From Trinickia caryophylli (GTDB lineage Bacteria > Pseudomonadota > Gammaproteobacteria > Burkholderiales > Burkholderiaceae), in contig NZ_CP139971.1 in the NCBI RefSeq assembly GCF_034424545.1, positions 248,001 through 312,000 on the forward strand: a stretch of DNA of 64,000 bases. Direction: 5' to 3'. The notes below the pieces were generated by a model. That model searched no databases and was not told where the DNA came from. It saw only the letters and a list, made by a program, of their open reading frames with translations. The position numbers and the translations under genes are program-made. Shown here in pieces: positions 43,890 to 54,000 of the stretch (position 1 is its first letter; each line of letters begins with the position of its first letter).

Positions 43890-45743
43890 ATGACCATGAT
43901 TCAAACGAAGCCGCGCGGCGCGTGCCGCGCGCTACGTCTCTCCGCGCTTGCGTGCGCGCTTTCAGCGGCAACCGCACTGAGTCCGCGTACCGCGCTGGCA
44001 GGCCCTATCCCGTGGAAGGCGGGACACTTCCAGTACGTTGCGGACCACAAGGATCTCAAGGAGGTATTGCGCGATCTCGGCGCGAGCGAAAACATCGTGA
44101 CGTGGATTTCGCCGCAGGTCGACGGCACGGTCACGGGCCGCTTCGACGAATCGCCGCAGCGCTTTCTCGAGCGCATGTCCGATTCGTTCGGTTTCATCTG
44201 GTACTACGACGGCTCCGTGCTGCGCGTCTCGGGGCCGAACGAGGCGAAGAGCGCGACGATCGGGCTGCAGCATGCGTCCGCGGAGGACCTGCGCCGTGCC
44301 TTCAAGCGGCTCGGCATTGCCGATCCGCGTTTTCCAGTGCTCTATGACGACGATACGGGCACGGCGATCGTATCGGGGCCGCCGCGAATGGTCGAGTTGG
44401 CCACGGACGTCGCGCATCTGATCGACCGTAGCGTGGAGCGCGCGGACGAGCCTGAAATTCGCACGTTCCCGCTGCACTATGCATGGGCGACGGATCGTAC
44501 GCTGACGATCAATGGCCAATCGGTGGCCGTGCCAGGTGTGGCCACCGTGCTGCGCAGCATGTATCCGAACAGCACGATCGGCAGCGTGAGCGGGCAGCAG
44601 GCGCCGCGCGCGGATGCATACAAGATGCGCAGCCTGGACCCGTCGGGCGGTGCGTACCGGCCGAGCGGCAATACGAACTCGATGCCTACGTTGCCGGGGC
44701 TTTTCGGCGGCGATGCATCCGAGCGGCGCACCGCGCAGAACCCGCCGCTGCCGGCCAGCTACTCGCCGGGCGGGGGCGCGCCGGCGCCCGGCCTGCCGTC
44801 CGACGCGCAGACTGCCGAGGGTGCGCCGGCGGGCAGCACGGCGCGCGCCGTCGATCCGGTGATCCAGCCCGACCCGCGCAACAATGCCATTCTCATTCGC
44901 GCGCGTGCCGACGCGATGCCCGCGTTCGAGAAGCTGATCGCGTCGCTCGATCGCAAGCCGGGCGTCGTGGAGATCGACGCGAGCATCATCGAGATCTCCG
45001 AGACGGGCCTGAAGGAACTCGGCATCGATTGGCGGCTCCATTCGAGCCATTTCGATCTCGAGACCGGCAACGGTCAGGCGGCACAGGCGGGCTTCCCGGG
45101 ATCGGTCAATCCGCAAGGCTTCAACAATCCGAACGACACGACCACGGCGGGTATGCTGGCGACCCCGCAGGGCGCGGTGCTGACCGCGGTGATCGGCGGG
45201 GCGGGGCGATATCTGCTGAGCCGCATCAGCGCGCTGGAGCAGAAAGACAACGCGCGTATTACCGCGAGCCCGAAGGTGGCCACGCTCGACAACATCGAAG
45301 CCGTGATGGACAACAAGCAGACCTTCTACGTACCGGTGCAGGGCTATCAGTCGGGCGATCTGTACAGCGTGTCGGCCGGCGTATCGCTGCGGGTGCTGCC
45401 GAGCATCATCGACGGCCAGCCGACGCCGCAAATCCGGCTCGATGTTCACATCGAAGACGGTCAACTGACGAACCAGCAAGTGGGGCAGTTGCCTGTCGTC
45501 AGCAACAGCACGATCGACACGCAGGCGCTGATCGATGAAGGGCAAAGTCTTTTGATCGCCGGGTATTCCGTCGATCAGGACGACAGCAGCACCTCCGGGG
45601 TGCCGGGTCTCTCGAAGATCCCGATCATCGGCGGGCTCTTCAAGTTCAAACATCATCAGGGCCAGAAGTTTCAGCGGCTCTTCCTGCTCACACCACGCAT
45701 CGTTTCGGCGGCACCTCCTCAGCCGTCGCAAGGTACCTTGTGA
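43890..45743 (+). CDS. hrcC: type III outer-membrane secretin HrcC (SctC)
   Basis: The 617-residue protein has a signal peptide (LSALACALSAATALSPRTALAG), N0/N1 domains (WKAGHFQYVADHKDLKEVLRDLGASENIVTWISPQVDGTVTGRF, then DPRFPVLYDDDTGTAIVSGPPRMVELATDVAHLID), an N3 domain and the secretin barrel (ITASPKVATLDNIEAVMDNKQTFYVPVQGY, then LRVLPSIIDG and TQALIDEGQSLLIAGY). Ends FLLTPRIVSAA. The multimer is the outer-membrane channel. GGAG precedes the ATG at 43890; another ATG at 43896 is possible. It is the last gene of the rightward operon, followed by a strong terminator. Confidence 0.96.
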   Translation: MTMIQTKPRGACRALRLSALACALSAATALSPRTALAGPIPWKAGHFQYVADHKDLKEVLRDLGASENIVTWISPQVDGTVTGRFDESPQRFLERMSDSFGFIWYYDGSVLRVSGPNEAKSATIGLQHASAEDLRRAFKRLGIADPRFPVLYDDDTGTAIVSGPPRMVELATDVAHLIDRSVERADEPEIRTFPLHYAWATDRTLTINGQSVAVPGVATVLRSMYPNSTIGSVSGQQAPRADAYKMRSLDPSGGAYRPSGNTNSMPTLPGLFGGDASERRTAQNPPLPASYSPGGGAPAPGLPSDAQTAEGAPAGSTARAVDPVIQPDPRNNAILIRARADAMPAFEKLIASLDRKPGVVEIDASIIEISETGLKELGIDWRLHSSHFDLETGNGQAAQAGFPGSVNPQGFNNPNDTTTAGMLATPQGAVLTAVIGGAGRYLLSRISALEQKDNARITASPKVATLDNIEAVMDNKQTFYVPVQGYQSGDLYSVSAGVSLRVLPSIIDGQPTPQIRLDVHIEDGQLTNQQVGQLPVVSNSTIDTQALIDEGQSLLIAGYSVDQDDSSTSGVPGLSKIPIIGGLFKFKHHQGQKFQRLFLLTPRIVSAAPPQPSQGTL

Positions 45744-45826
45744 CACCCGGCGCGAAGGATGAGCGTCCGTCGAACCTGGCAAGCGCCTTCGCGCGCGCCT
45801 GCCCTGAATAATCCCATCGATGGGCG

Positions 45827-45857
45827 AAAAAAAAGCCGGCGCGAGCCGGCTTTTTTT
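45827..45857. terminator. bidirectional rho-independent terminator between hrcC and harpin gene
   Basis: A run of eight A (45827 to 45834), a GCCGGC stem with GCGA loop and GCCGGC (45835 to 45850), then seven T (45851 to 45857). The symmetric A and T tracts let it stop transcripts from both convergent genes. Confidence 0.92.
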
Positions 45858-45865
45858 AAGGACGA

Positions 45866-46702
45866 TCAAACACCAGAGGTGCTCGGCGTGCCCTTTTCGT
45901 GTTGCATGATTTGCTGCAGCATCTTCGTGATTTCGCCGAGCATTTGCAGTTCGTTCCCGCCGAATTGATTGCCGCCGCCGTTGCCGTTGTTGCCCGAGGC
46001 GGACTGCTCGAGTTGCTTAAGCATCTGGATGATGTCTTTCAGCATCGATTCGATTTGTGCCATCGGCGAGTTGCCCGCACCGTTCGACGCATCCGTGCCG
46101 TTCGAGCTGTCCGGACCGCTCGCGCCGTTGCCACCGCCTGCGCCGCTGGTATCGCCCGAGCCGCCTGCGCTGCTGGTATCGCCGCCCTTGACGCCCTGTT
46201 GGCCGAGCATTTGCGAGAGCATCTGCGTGATCTCGCTGAGGATGTTCAGCAATTCGCCGTTCTGGCCGCCCGCTTGCCCGGAGCCGGATCCGCTGCCGTT
46301 TTGATTGCTAGTCTGCTGCAGATACTGCTGCAGCATCGAGATGATGTCCTGCAGCATCGAAGCGATCGACGAATCGCCGTTTTGGCCGTTGGCCGCGTTG
46401 GCGCCGCTCGCGCCGTCGGGACCGCCTGCGCCTGTCGGGCCGCCGCCGCCGCCGGGGCCGCCAGCGCCACCGGTGGACGGCACGCCGCCGCCACCGCCGC
46501 CACCACCGCCCTTCGTGTTCATACCGGTCTGCTGGTTTTGCTGCGCGATAGCCTGCTGCAGCATCTGCTCGAGCATTTGAAGGATTTCCGCCAGAATCTC
46601 TTCGAACTGGGCGATGCTGTTGCCCCCCGATTTCGATTCGCTCGTGCTGTCGAGCGACAGATTCGAGGAAGCGGCGGTGGAGTTGTCGATTGCCAAACTC
46701 AT
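45866..46702 (-). CDS. popA: PopA/Hpa1-type harpin
   Basis: The 278-residue protein is Gly-, Ser-, Gln- and Asn-rich, without Cys or signal peptide: the profile of heat-stable harpins secreted by Hrp systems. Five short amphipathic Leu/Gln repeats are visible (LAEILQMLEQMLQQ, LQDIISMLQQYLQQ, LSEITQMLSQMLGQQ, LKDIIQMLKQLEQ, LGEITKMLQQIMQ), separated by Gly-rich linkers. Ralstonia PopA and Xanthomonas Hpa1 have one or two such helices, so the number here is high. Harpins act outside the bacterium and may help translocon insertion. The start at 46702 follows a GAGGT-type ribosome-binding site. A perfect PIP box with minus-10 lies upstream. Confidence 0.85.
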   Translation of the reverse strand: MSLAIDNSTAASSNLSLDSTSESKSGGNSIAQFEEILAEILQMLEQMLQQAIAQQNQQTGMNTKGGGGGGGGGVPSTGGAGGPGGGGGPTGAGGPDGASGANAANGQNGDSSIASMLQDIISMLQQYLQQTSNQNGSGSGSGQAGGQNGELLNILSEITQMLSQMLGQQGVKGGDTSSAGGSGDTSGAGGGNGASGPDSSNGTDASNGAGNSPMAQIESMLKDIIQMLKQLEQSASGNNGNGGGNQFGGNELQMLGEITKMLQQIMQHEKGTPSTSGV

Positions 46703-47137
46703 GGATGACCTCGTCGTGAGAAGATGAAGCGGGCCCCCCGCAGGCGGGCCAGTTGTTCGCCGCGCGACGACACGCCTTGCGCTGGCCGGAACGTGATGCG
46801 GCCAGGTAACGCATCGCTCGCCGTCAACGATAGCGGCAGCGCTGCGCCGGTACTCGCATCCACGGCGAACTGTGCGCGACCCCCGCGAAAAAGTCGCATA
46901 CGTTTCCGGGCACGCGAAACAAGGTGGTTTCGATCGGCGATACGCGTTCCTGGCCTGCAATCGACCGCGCGGCAAACACGCGTGCCGCAGGCGCGGCCCG
47001 AAGCGGATTTCGTCGTGGATGGCGGTTGTTCGCCGTGCGCTCTCGGGCGATTCGACGCGGCGAGAAACAATGAGAGCGAATGAACGGGGGGAGGCCGGGG
47101 GCGCCGATCGCACCCCCGACAAGTGTTGGCGCCGCCG
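46703..47137. other. intergenic region between harpin gene and hrpG-like gene
   Basis: About 435 bp with no credible gene. It contains the PIP box and minus-10 of the harpin gene and a long harpin leader of roughly 120 bp. The right part lies directly behind the stop of the hrpG-like gene. Short ORFs on both strands are not supported. Confidence 0.55.
46865..46889 (-). promoter_or_regulatory. perfect PIP box upstream of the harpin gene
   Basis: GCGAA at 46865 and 46885 on the plus strand, giving TTCGC-N15-TTCGC on the minus strand. A TATCGT hexamer on the minus strand (46832 to 46827) lies 32 bp after the box. The harpin start is 162 bp downstream of the box. Confidence 0.85.
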
Positions 47138-47887
47138 TCAGGCAACCTGTGCTTCGAGAACGGAAGCAGAGGAACGAAGCGGCACCGTACCGGGGTCGAC
47201 CGCCTCCGCGGCGGCCGCATCAAGCTTGTAGCCGAGGGCATAGACCGTCTTCAGCGCAAGCTTCGAGCGGGCCGTGAGACGCAGTTTCCTGCGCAGCTTG
47301 TACACGTGCTGCTCGATCGATCGGCCCGCGATGTCTTCACATGCGCCCCATACGCTGCCGGCTATTTGAGCGCGGCTGAGGAATTTGCCCGGGTTCGAGA
47401 AGAAGAGCCAGGCCATCGCGAACTCGCGCGGCGTGAGCGGAATCTCCTCGCCGGCGAGCGTCACTCTTCCGAGGTCGCGCCTCAACACATAGTCGTGAAG
47501 GCTGATCTCGTCTTCGTCCGCGTCCTGTTCCGAGCGTTGAAGCGCGATATGCGCGCGCAGACGGACCTGCTCGATGTCGAAGCGATTGGCCACGTCGGTT
47601 GCTCCCGCGTTGACCCAGCGCAGCATCGCGGACCAGTTCGAAAACGGCGTCAGCACGATAATCGGCGTATGCAGGCTCGCATTGCAGTTGCGCCATGACA
47701 GCAGCGAATTCACGAGCATCGAATTGCTCTTGGCGTCGATGAACACGAGATCGAACGACGTCGTGCGCATGGCGCGCAAAATAGGCAACTCGCCTGAGAA
47801 CGAGTCAATCGTGGTCGCATCGTCGCTGAAGCAGTCGACGAGGCTGGCGGACAACAAGGGGTCTTCTGTTACTAGAGCAAATCGCAC
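47138..47887 (-). CDS. hrpG: HrpG-like OmpR-family regulator
   Basis: The 249-residue regulator has a receiver-like N-terminus (FALVTEDPLLSASLVDCF, Asp in DLVFIDAKSN, Thr in PIIVLTPF) and a winged-helix C-terminus (LTPREFAMAWLFFSNPGKFLSRAQIAGSVWG to ALKTVYALGYKLDAA). The receiver keeps the candidate phospho-Asp but replaces the KP pair near the end with NR (VANRFD). The start is GTG at 47887 after GGGAGAAG. Next to the harpin gene and 3.3 kb from hrpB, it is best read as HrpG, which activates hrpB/hrpX expression. No cognate kinase gene is nearby, as for known HrpG. Confidence 0.72.
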   Translation of the reverse strand: MRFALVTEDPLLSASLVDCFSDDATTIDSFSGELPILRAMRTTSFDLVFIDAKSNSMLVNSLLSWRNCNASLHTPIIVLTPFSNWSAMLRWVNAGATDVANRFDIEQVRLRAHIALQRSEQDADEDEISLHDYVLRRDLGRVTLAGEEIPLTPREFAMAWLFFSNPGKFLSRAQIAGSVWGACEDIAGRSIEQHVYKLRRKLRLTARSKLALKTVYALGYKLDAAAAEAVDPGTVPLRSSASVLEAQVA

Positions 47888-48414
47888 ATTCTTCTCCCAT
47901 CGCGCGGCCCTTCGCGTCGTGGCTTACGGGGCTTGATTGGTGGTTGCCCGTTCGACGAGGCTACTGTCGAACGGTCCAGTCACGTTTCGTCCGCGACAAG
48001 CCGTGTACGGCTTGCCGTAGGCGATGCGTGTGCCTGGCTGGTCTATCCATGACACACGGATCGGCGCGACCGGCTACGCCATGCTTCATTCATGGATGAA
48101 GTCTTTGTCCGTAAGTGATGCTGTAAGCGAAATTCGATTCGTCGTAGGTAAAAACCCTAGGTTGATGGTGCGCAGCTCGCGCACTACCGGCTCAAGCCCG
48201 TGAATAGAGGGGAGCGCGGTCGGAAAGGATGTGACTATTAAGGATTCCCTGACGGGCGATTCCGCCAGGGCTGACAAGGTGGCCGAATGATGGAGGGGGT
48301 TTTTTAGTACACTACATACGCTCGTGAATAGTCGAGCTGAAGAAGACATTGCTGTTTTCTTTCGAAACCCTTTCGGCATCTCCGCGTAATAGACTCTCTT
48401 GGCTAAATACACTC
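47888..48414. other. AT-richer intergenic region upstream of hrpG-like and cupin genes
   Basis: About 527 bp without a convincing gene; a 108-codon minus-strand ORF (48086 to 48412) lacks a ribosome-binding site and family features. The composition falls well below the surroundings from about 48080 to 48440 (TTTTTTAGTACACTACATA near 48301). It must hold the divergent promoters of hrpG and the cupin gene. No PIP box was found here. Confidence 0.55.
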
Positions 48415-48822
48415 ATGGAAAAAAAGTATTCTACCTGTCGCTTACTGCGTGCCCAGGCGCCTTTTAAAGGAAAGCAGGGGCTCGATTACGCGGTTGGGAT
48501 TTCCGCCGAGACCGTCGGCGCCACGGGAATCAATCTTCAGCTCGTGACGATTCCTCCCGGGGCGCGGGCCAAGACCCACGTGCATGCGGGCCACGAAACC
48601 GCCATTTACGCGCTCGAAGGCGTATCGCATGTCTGGTACGGAGAATCGCTTCAGGAGCATGCGACCGTAGCGCCGGGCGACTTTTTCTATATTCCCCCCG
48701 GGGTGCCTCATCAGCCATACAACAGCTCCGGCGAACCGGCCATCGTACTGATTGCCCGTACCGACCCGAACGATCAGGAAAGCGTGAAGATGCTTCCGGA
48801 ACTCGATGGATTGCACCCGTGA
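48415..48822 (+). CDS. small single-domain cupin protein
   Basis: The 135-residue protein is a cupin: GARAKTHVHAGHETAIYALEGVSHVWYGE gives the first motif with three His candidates for metal binding, and PGDFFYIPPGVPHQPYN gives the second. Small cupins bind metal and a sugar or small acid, and can be isomerases, dioxygenases or ligand sensors; the specific role cannot be told. The start at 48415 (MEKKYSTCRLLRA) gives the normal N-terminus. It lies between hrpG and an effector candidate, with AT-rich flanks. Confidence 0.75.
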   Translation: MEKKYSTCRLLRAQAPFKGKQGLDYAVGISAETVGATGINLQLVTIPPGARAKTHVHAGHETAIYALEGVSHVWYGESLQEHATVAPGDFFYIPPGVPHQPYNSSGEPAIVLIARTDPNDQESVKMLPELDGLHP

Positions 48823-48973
48823 GTGCGATCGCGGAATTTTTATAAAGAAATACCGATTTACGCAGATTGGCTTTCATCGGGAATTTTGGTTTGCCGCTGC
48901 CCTGTAAATTTCCCGAGTCGAACAGCGAGTTTAAACAAGAAACGCCATCGTTTTCGCCCATTGTTCGAAAAGT

Positions 48974-48998
48974 TTCGCGAGGGGCGCGTGCATTTCGC
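48974..48998 (+). promoter_or_regulatory. perfect PIP box upstream of multi-membrane effector candidate
   Basis: TTCGC at 48974 and 48994 with 15 bases between, 70 bp upstream of the ATG at 49069. Additional TTCG words occur nearby (48953, 48964, 49012) but are not correctly spaced with each other. Confidence 0.78.
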
Positions 48999-49068
48999 TG
49001 CACCGGACTGTTTCGCGCGGGCGTCGGACCGACAATCGACTTGCCCAGTGGATCCAGGGAGGTCTCGT

Positions 49069-50949
49069 ATGCGCCGCATCAACTTTTTCCGCAGCACGGC
49101 CGAGCCGTCCTGGTCGAACAACGAAAGAACGGGCAATGATCAGCGTACTCGCGGCAGCGAGCATGACGACCCGGCTCGAACCGATCCCGATTCCGGCTCC
49201 TCGCCCCGGCCTCGATCTTTTGCCGCGGACAGCAACGCACCGCTCAGCAGGCTTTCGCGCAGCAAAAGCCTGCCGGCCCGGCTCGATGCCGCCGCAACGC
49301 AAGTCGAGGCGCCCCGGCCGCGTCGGCCTATCGATGCCGGTTCGAGGCCGGGGCGAGGCGCATTTTCTGACGAGAGCATGAACGCGGAGGCGCCCGGCCG
49401 ACATCGAGGACGGGCGGAGGCTTCGGACGACCACCGGATCGAGATCGGCAGCCCACGAGACACGCCTGCGCAAAACCCTGACGGCGAAGGGCCGTCTGCC
49501 CACTCGTCGTCGTCCATGGCCGAATTGGCGAAAGGGTTCGCACGAATGTCCGACGTGCGAACGTTGCTGAGCCGCGCCGACGATCGGGAATTCGTTGCGG
49601 ATCTGCGAACGCGTTCGAGCGGCGATGACGACGACGGCGCGCGGCTGGACCGGCTGAGCGCGCACGTTGGCGCGCTGAAAGCGCGAATCGATGAAGCGGG
49701 GCTCGGTGAAGCGCTGTCGGCCCGCTTCAAGAAGCGTCTCGACGAAGTAAGCGACACGCTCGTCGCGCTGCGGACCGATAAGCCGCTGCATGAACGGGCC
49801 ATGAAGATCGTCGGCCTGAACCTGCTGCTCGCGCCGTTGCCGCTGATCGTTCCGCTCATGACCCGGCCGCGCCAACAAAAGACCGAAGCGGAAATCGCGG
49901 CACTGATGGCGAAGGCGATGGTGGAGGGTGTGGGCATGATCCGCACGCCGACCACCGATGCGAACCTGATCAAGGATCGCGCAATGGCGCGGTACTTCGC
50001 GAATACAGTGCAGGCGCTCGAGTTTGCGCTTCCGACGTTTGTGGGCAGTCTGCGGTTTCTCAACGAGAACGCGCCGTTCAACGTGGCGGCAGGTGTCCTG
50101 TCGACAGGCGCGCTTTTCGGTGGATTCCTTTCGAAGGAGATCCGCGACAAATACAACCTCTGGCGCAAAGGGGCGGTCTATCCGGATTTGCGCGCGGCGG
50201 GGCGGCAGTTCTCGCCCGAAACGAGGGCGGCGCTCGCGGCCGTGCGGGAAACGCTGGAATCGGACAAGGGTGCGCTGAACGCAGGCAAGGCCGCGTTCGT
50301 GGCAGACGACCGTCGCGAACTGAGCCCTTACGTGGCCAAGCAGGTGACCATCGCCGTCAATGCGTACCAGCGTCTTGCGGACGAGTTGGCGGACGCCCTG
50401 GGGCTCGAGCCTGCAACCTCGCCCGCAGAGAATGTCGACCGCTCCGCCAAGCTGGCGCTGGCGCTCTTTTCGACGGCTGTATGCGTTGCGACCACCGTCC
50501 TGATGCTGCCTGACAAGATCGGGACGGTCGATCTCGCGTCCGATGCCGCATTCACCGCCGCATTGATGTTCAGTTTGATGGCCGACAAGAATGTGAGCCG
50601 CAAGGACGCACTCGAGGAATTCAAGACATTCGTCGGGCTGAGTCTCGTCATGCTCGCCGTGCTTGCGGTGAACAAGGCAGCCCACGATTTCATCGAGCAC
50701 GGGACGAGCGGGCTGCTCGTCGGATCGATCACAATGGCGGCACTGAACCTCACGATGCCGGGGCCGGTCGGGCACGCGAGCGCACAGGCTATCGAGCGGC
50801 TGCTCGGCGCGAAGCCGTCCGATCTTGTCGCCACGCTGAAGGACATCGGCCATCGCGTGTACCAAATGTTCGCTCGGCCGGCGGCGCGTACAAGCAGCGT
50901 GAGAATCGAGGAACTGCCGGCCGATCTGGAGGGCGGGCTGCCTGTGTAA
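49069..50949 (+). CDS. candidate type III effector or translocator with several hydrophobic segments
   Basis: Unrecognised 626-residue protein. The first 150 residues are polar and disordered, rich in Ser, Arg, Pro and Asp (MRRINFFRSTAEPSWSNN, RSKSLPARL), without signal peptide. The rest is folded, with hydrophobic stretches LNLLLAPLPLIVPLM, LALALFSTAVCVATTVLMLP, AAFTAALMFSLMA, FVGLSLVMLAVLAV and LLVGSITMAALNLTMPGP. The start at 49069 follows AGGGAGG with good spacing and sits 70 bp after a perfect PIP box. The secretion-type N-terminus plus membrane segments suit an effector that inserts in host membranes, or a translocon protein, which the cluster otherwise lacks. Both are inference. Confidence 0.68.
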   Translation: MRRINFFRSTAEPSWSNNERTGNDQRTRGSEHDDPARTDPDSGSSPRPRSFAADSNAPLSRLSRSKSLPARLDAAATQVEAPRPRRPIDAGSRPGRGAFSDESMNAEAPGRHRGRAEASDDHRIEIGSPRDTPAQNPDGEGPSAHSSSSMAELAKGFARMSDVRTLLSRADDREFVADLRTRSSGDDDDGARLDRLSAHVGALKARIDEAGLGEALSARFKKRLDEVSDTLVALRTDKPLHERAMKIVGLNLLLAPLPLIVPLMTRPRQQKTEAEIAALMAKAMVEGVGMIRTPTTDANLIKDRAMARYFANTVQALEFALPTFVGSLRFLNENAPFNVAAGVLSTGALFGGFLSKEIRDKYNLWRKGAVYPDLRAAGRQFSPETRAALAAVRETLESDKGALNAGKAAFVADDRRELSPYVAKQVTIAVNAYQRLADELADALGLEPATSPAENVDRSAKLALALFSTAVCVATTVLMLPDKIGTVDLASDAAFTAALMFSLMADKNVSRKDALEEFKTFVGLSLVMLAVLAVNKAAHDFIEHGTSGLLVGSITMAALNLTMPGPVGHASAQAIERLLGAKPSDLVATLKDIGHRVYQMFARPAARTSSVRIEELPADLEGGLPV

Positions 50950-51043
50950 GACGGGTATCGTTCGCACCGTTCGCCCCGTTCGGATCTGCCATTCCCGGAG
51001 GCGATCGCAGCATTCCTTGAATCGCCTTCCGCACCGAGTTCGG

Positions 51044-54000
51044 CTACGCGTCCGGCGGAGATTTCTTCTCCGTTTTCCGGAAGAGCGCCTGGGCGTTGCG
51101 ACGCAGCCGTTCGGGCCAGCCCGCCGCCGGCTTCTTCGCCGCGACCGGCAGCGATGACGGCGACGGTCGACTCGAGCGTGGCCGCACCGCCTGCGGCGAT
51201 TGGGCGGCAGAAGCGGGCATGGCCGACGAGGCGAATAGGCCTTTCTTCCGCGCTGCGCGGCGCTGTGCCGGCGTATCGATCGCTTCCGAGCGACCGACGG
51301 GCTCTCGGTTCAGTACCGTAGGTGGTTCGTTCGGTACGGTGTCGAGCCAGGCTCGCACGCGCTCGATCGAATCCGCAACCTTGTCGCGCCGCGTGGGCGT
51401 GGGCATCGTTGCGCTCGGGTCGATCGGCGAAACGGGTTCGTTCGAGCGTGTCGGCGCCGGGTGCGCGCTCGCCTCGGGCGAGGTGCCCGGCTCGCCTCGA
51501 GCAGCGGACGTCGTGTCGGTCGGGCCCATGTGACGAAGCGCCTGATAATGGTTGCCGAACATGACGATGCCGACGCGGTCCGTGCCGGTGCCGGCGGATT
51601 GGATCCGCACGGGCCCGTCGACGGTGGGCAGTACGAGCTGAAGGTCCATGCTGACACCGTAATCGCCATTGATCGTTTGCAATAGCGCTGCGATTGCGGG
51701 CTCGTCGTCGTAGAGCATCTGATCGCCTTCGGCGATCTCCGGATAGCGTTCGACGAGGGCGGCCCGATACCCGGCCGCGGCTGCGGCGAGCCGTGGCTCG
51801 TACTCGGCTTCGTAGCATCCCGTCGCATGCTGCAGCAGCGAGATGATCAGGCAGTCCATCGATGCGCCGCCGCTGTTGTATGCCGCTTCGATCCCGTTCG
51901 CCGCAAACCATCGATGCGTCTCGGCTGCGCCTTCGCCTTGCATCATCCGTTGCTGCCGCACGGCGTCGCCAACCGGTTGCGCGAGCGCGGCCGGCCTGGG
52001 GCGGAATACCGCAGCCGGCGGTGCGGGGGCGAGCTCGGCGCGTTCGTTGCCGCCCAGCAGCGGAATGACCGCCAATGCCCGTGCCGCTGCGGCGGGTTCG
52101 TACGCAGTGGGAACGCGCCCGGCGCTCTCCGGGGCGGCCGTGTCCGCGGCGACGGGCGGCGTCTGCGCGACTTGCGCGGGCGATGGCGGGATTTGGGCCT
52201 GCTCGGGGGAGCCGTCATGCCGTGCCGGTGACGAAGCAAGCGGCGCAGTGGCTTCGGCGGGAGAACCATCGCGGCTCAACTCGGTCAGTTGCGCGCGTAC
52301 ACGGAGACTCATCGCCTTGCCGCGATCGGCCGCTCGGCGCGTCATGGAGAGCGGCACTTGTGCGGCTGCCTGCGCAATCGGCGGAAAGACCGAAACGGCC
52401 ACGCTGTTCGCGAGCATCGCCAATTGCTGCGATTGAAACTTTGCCCTGGTGCCCAGCGAGGCCTTCCGATACCGCCACTCGTAGTTCGACGTGGTGCCGC
52501 TGAGCTTGCCCGACGTCAGCTTCCGACCGTTGACGGCGAGCGCTATTTCGTCCGGAATGTCGTGCATGGCCTCCACGTCGGCCAGCAGTTTGTCCAATTC
52601 GGCATCGACATGACGATGGCCGAGATCGAGCAGCATGGGATTGGTCCCGGGCAGATCGAGTTTGACGATGACCGGCTCGCCCTTGCGCGCGAGCGTACCC
52701 ACGAGCTTCGCCATCCCCGTTTTCTGAAAGCGTGCGCGCTGTGCGGCCGTGTACGGCGCGGTTATCGGGGCGCTGCTTTGCGCGAGCACGCGCGCATCGT
52801 TTTGATCGCCGTACTGCGGCGTCAGGTGAATACCGTGGCTTTCCTTGACTGCTTTCTCGATGTTGAGCCCGAGCCCCGCGGTGGCGCCGCCAATATTGAC
52901 GAGCCCGGCAAGCGCGGCCGGGCCGGCATTGGTCATCGTGTAGCGCTCGGCCTCGCCGATCGTCATCCGCTTTGCACGCTCCGTGGCCTCTACCTGCTTG
53001 CGGCCATCAGTGCTGAAGAGGGCGCGGGCATCCGCGTTTTCGATGGCGGCGAGTGCCTGGCCGGCCGCGCGCAGCGACGCGCGCGCCGCTTCGGGGTCTT
53101 TTTCGGAGAGCGCAGCCTTCATGCGCGACTGTGCAAGCTCGAAATGAATCCAATCGCGCAGGCTCGCCTTGATATCGGCGCGCCGGCCAGCATGAATCTG
53201 TGCGCGCGCCATGCTCTCCCGCCGGGAATCGCGCGGTGCGGCAGCCTTGGCTTTCTCGTTGAACGTGTGCAGCGACGCAATCGATTCGGAGACTTTCCCG
53301 ATCAGAAGCCGGCTCATATTGTCGAAACGCATCCGCTCGGGCGTTTTCCATCCGTCGGACGCGGTTGCCGGCTTGAACTGGTTTGCATGCGCCTCGACGA
53401 AGCGCTGCTCGATTGCCTCGAGCGCCGATGCATCCTCGCCGGCCTGTGCTGCCTCACGTCGGTAAGCGGCGTAGTCGAGCCAGTTCTTCAACGGGTCGAG
53501 ATCGTTATCCGTCCGGTCGTTACGCGCGATCTCCGCGAGCGCGACGAGCAGCTTTTGCCTGGCCCGTGCACGGGCCTCGGGCTTGTACGACGCACGCTTG
53601 TCGGCCACGTACGTGCGGTAGGCCTCGGCGCGCGCCTTTTGCTGCGACGAGGCGTTGCCGGCAAGCAGATCGAGCGATTTCGCGAGTGCCACGATTGCGC
53701 GCTTTGCCTTGGCCTCGCCGTCCTTGCTCGGGCCGGGGCTCAATTGATAGCCGACATAGAGCAGGGCAGCAATCACAGCGGCACCAGCCGTCACGCCCGT
53801 CGTCACGGCCGTCGATACGATCACGGGCGTGAGGATGCCGAGTATGGTCGTGGTCGCGCTGAGCGCGCCGGTCCCCACGCTGACGCCGAGATATCGCTTG
53901 TTGCCGTGGTACTCGATCTTCGCGCTGTCGGCCGCGGTCTTGTAGTCGGCCTTCAGTTCGTTGCGCAGGCAAAAGCGCGCGAAGGCAATGCTGAGCTTCT

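Noticed and set aside
43962..45869. 635-codon minus-strand ORF opposite hrcC
   Set aside because: It lies entirely across the secretin gene and has shadow-type composition.
48086..48412. 108-codon minus-strand ORF between hrpG and the cupin gene
   Set aside because: No ribosome-binding site and no recognisable features; the region is more likely regulatory.
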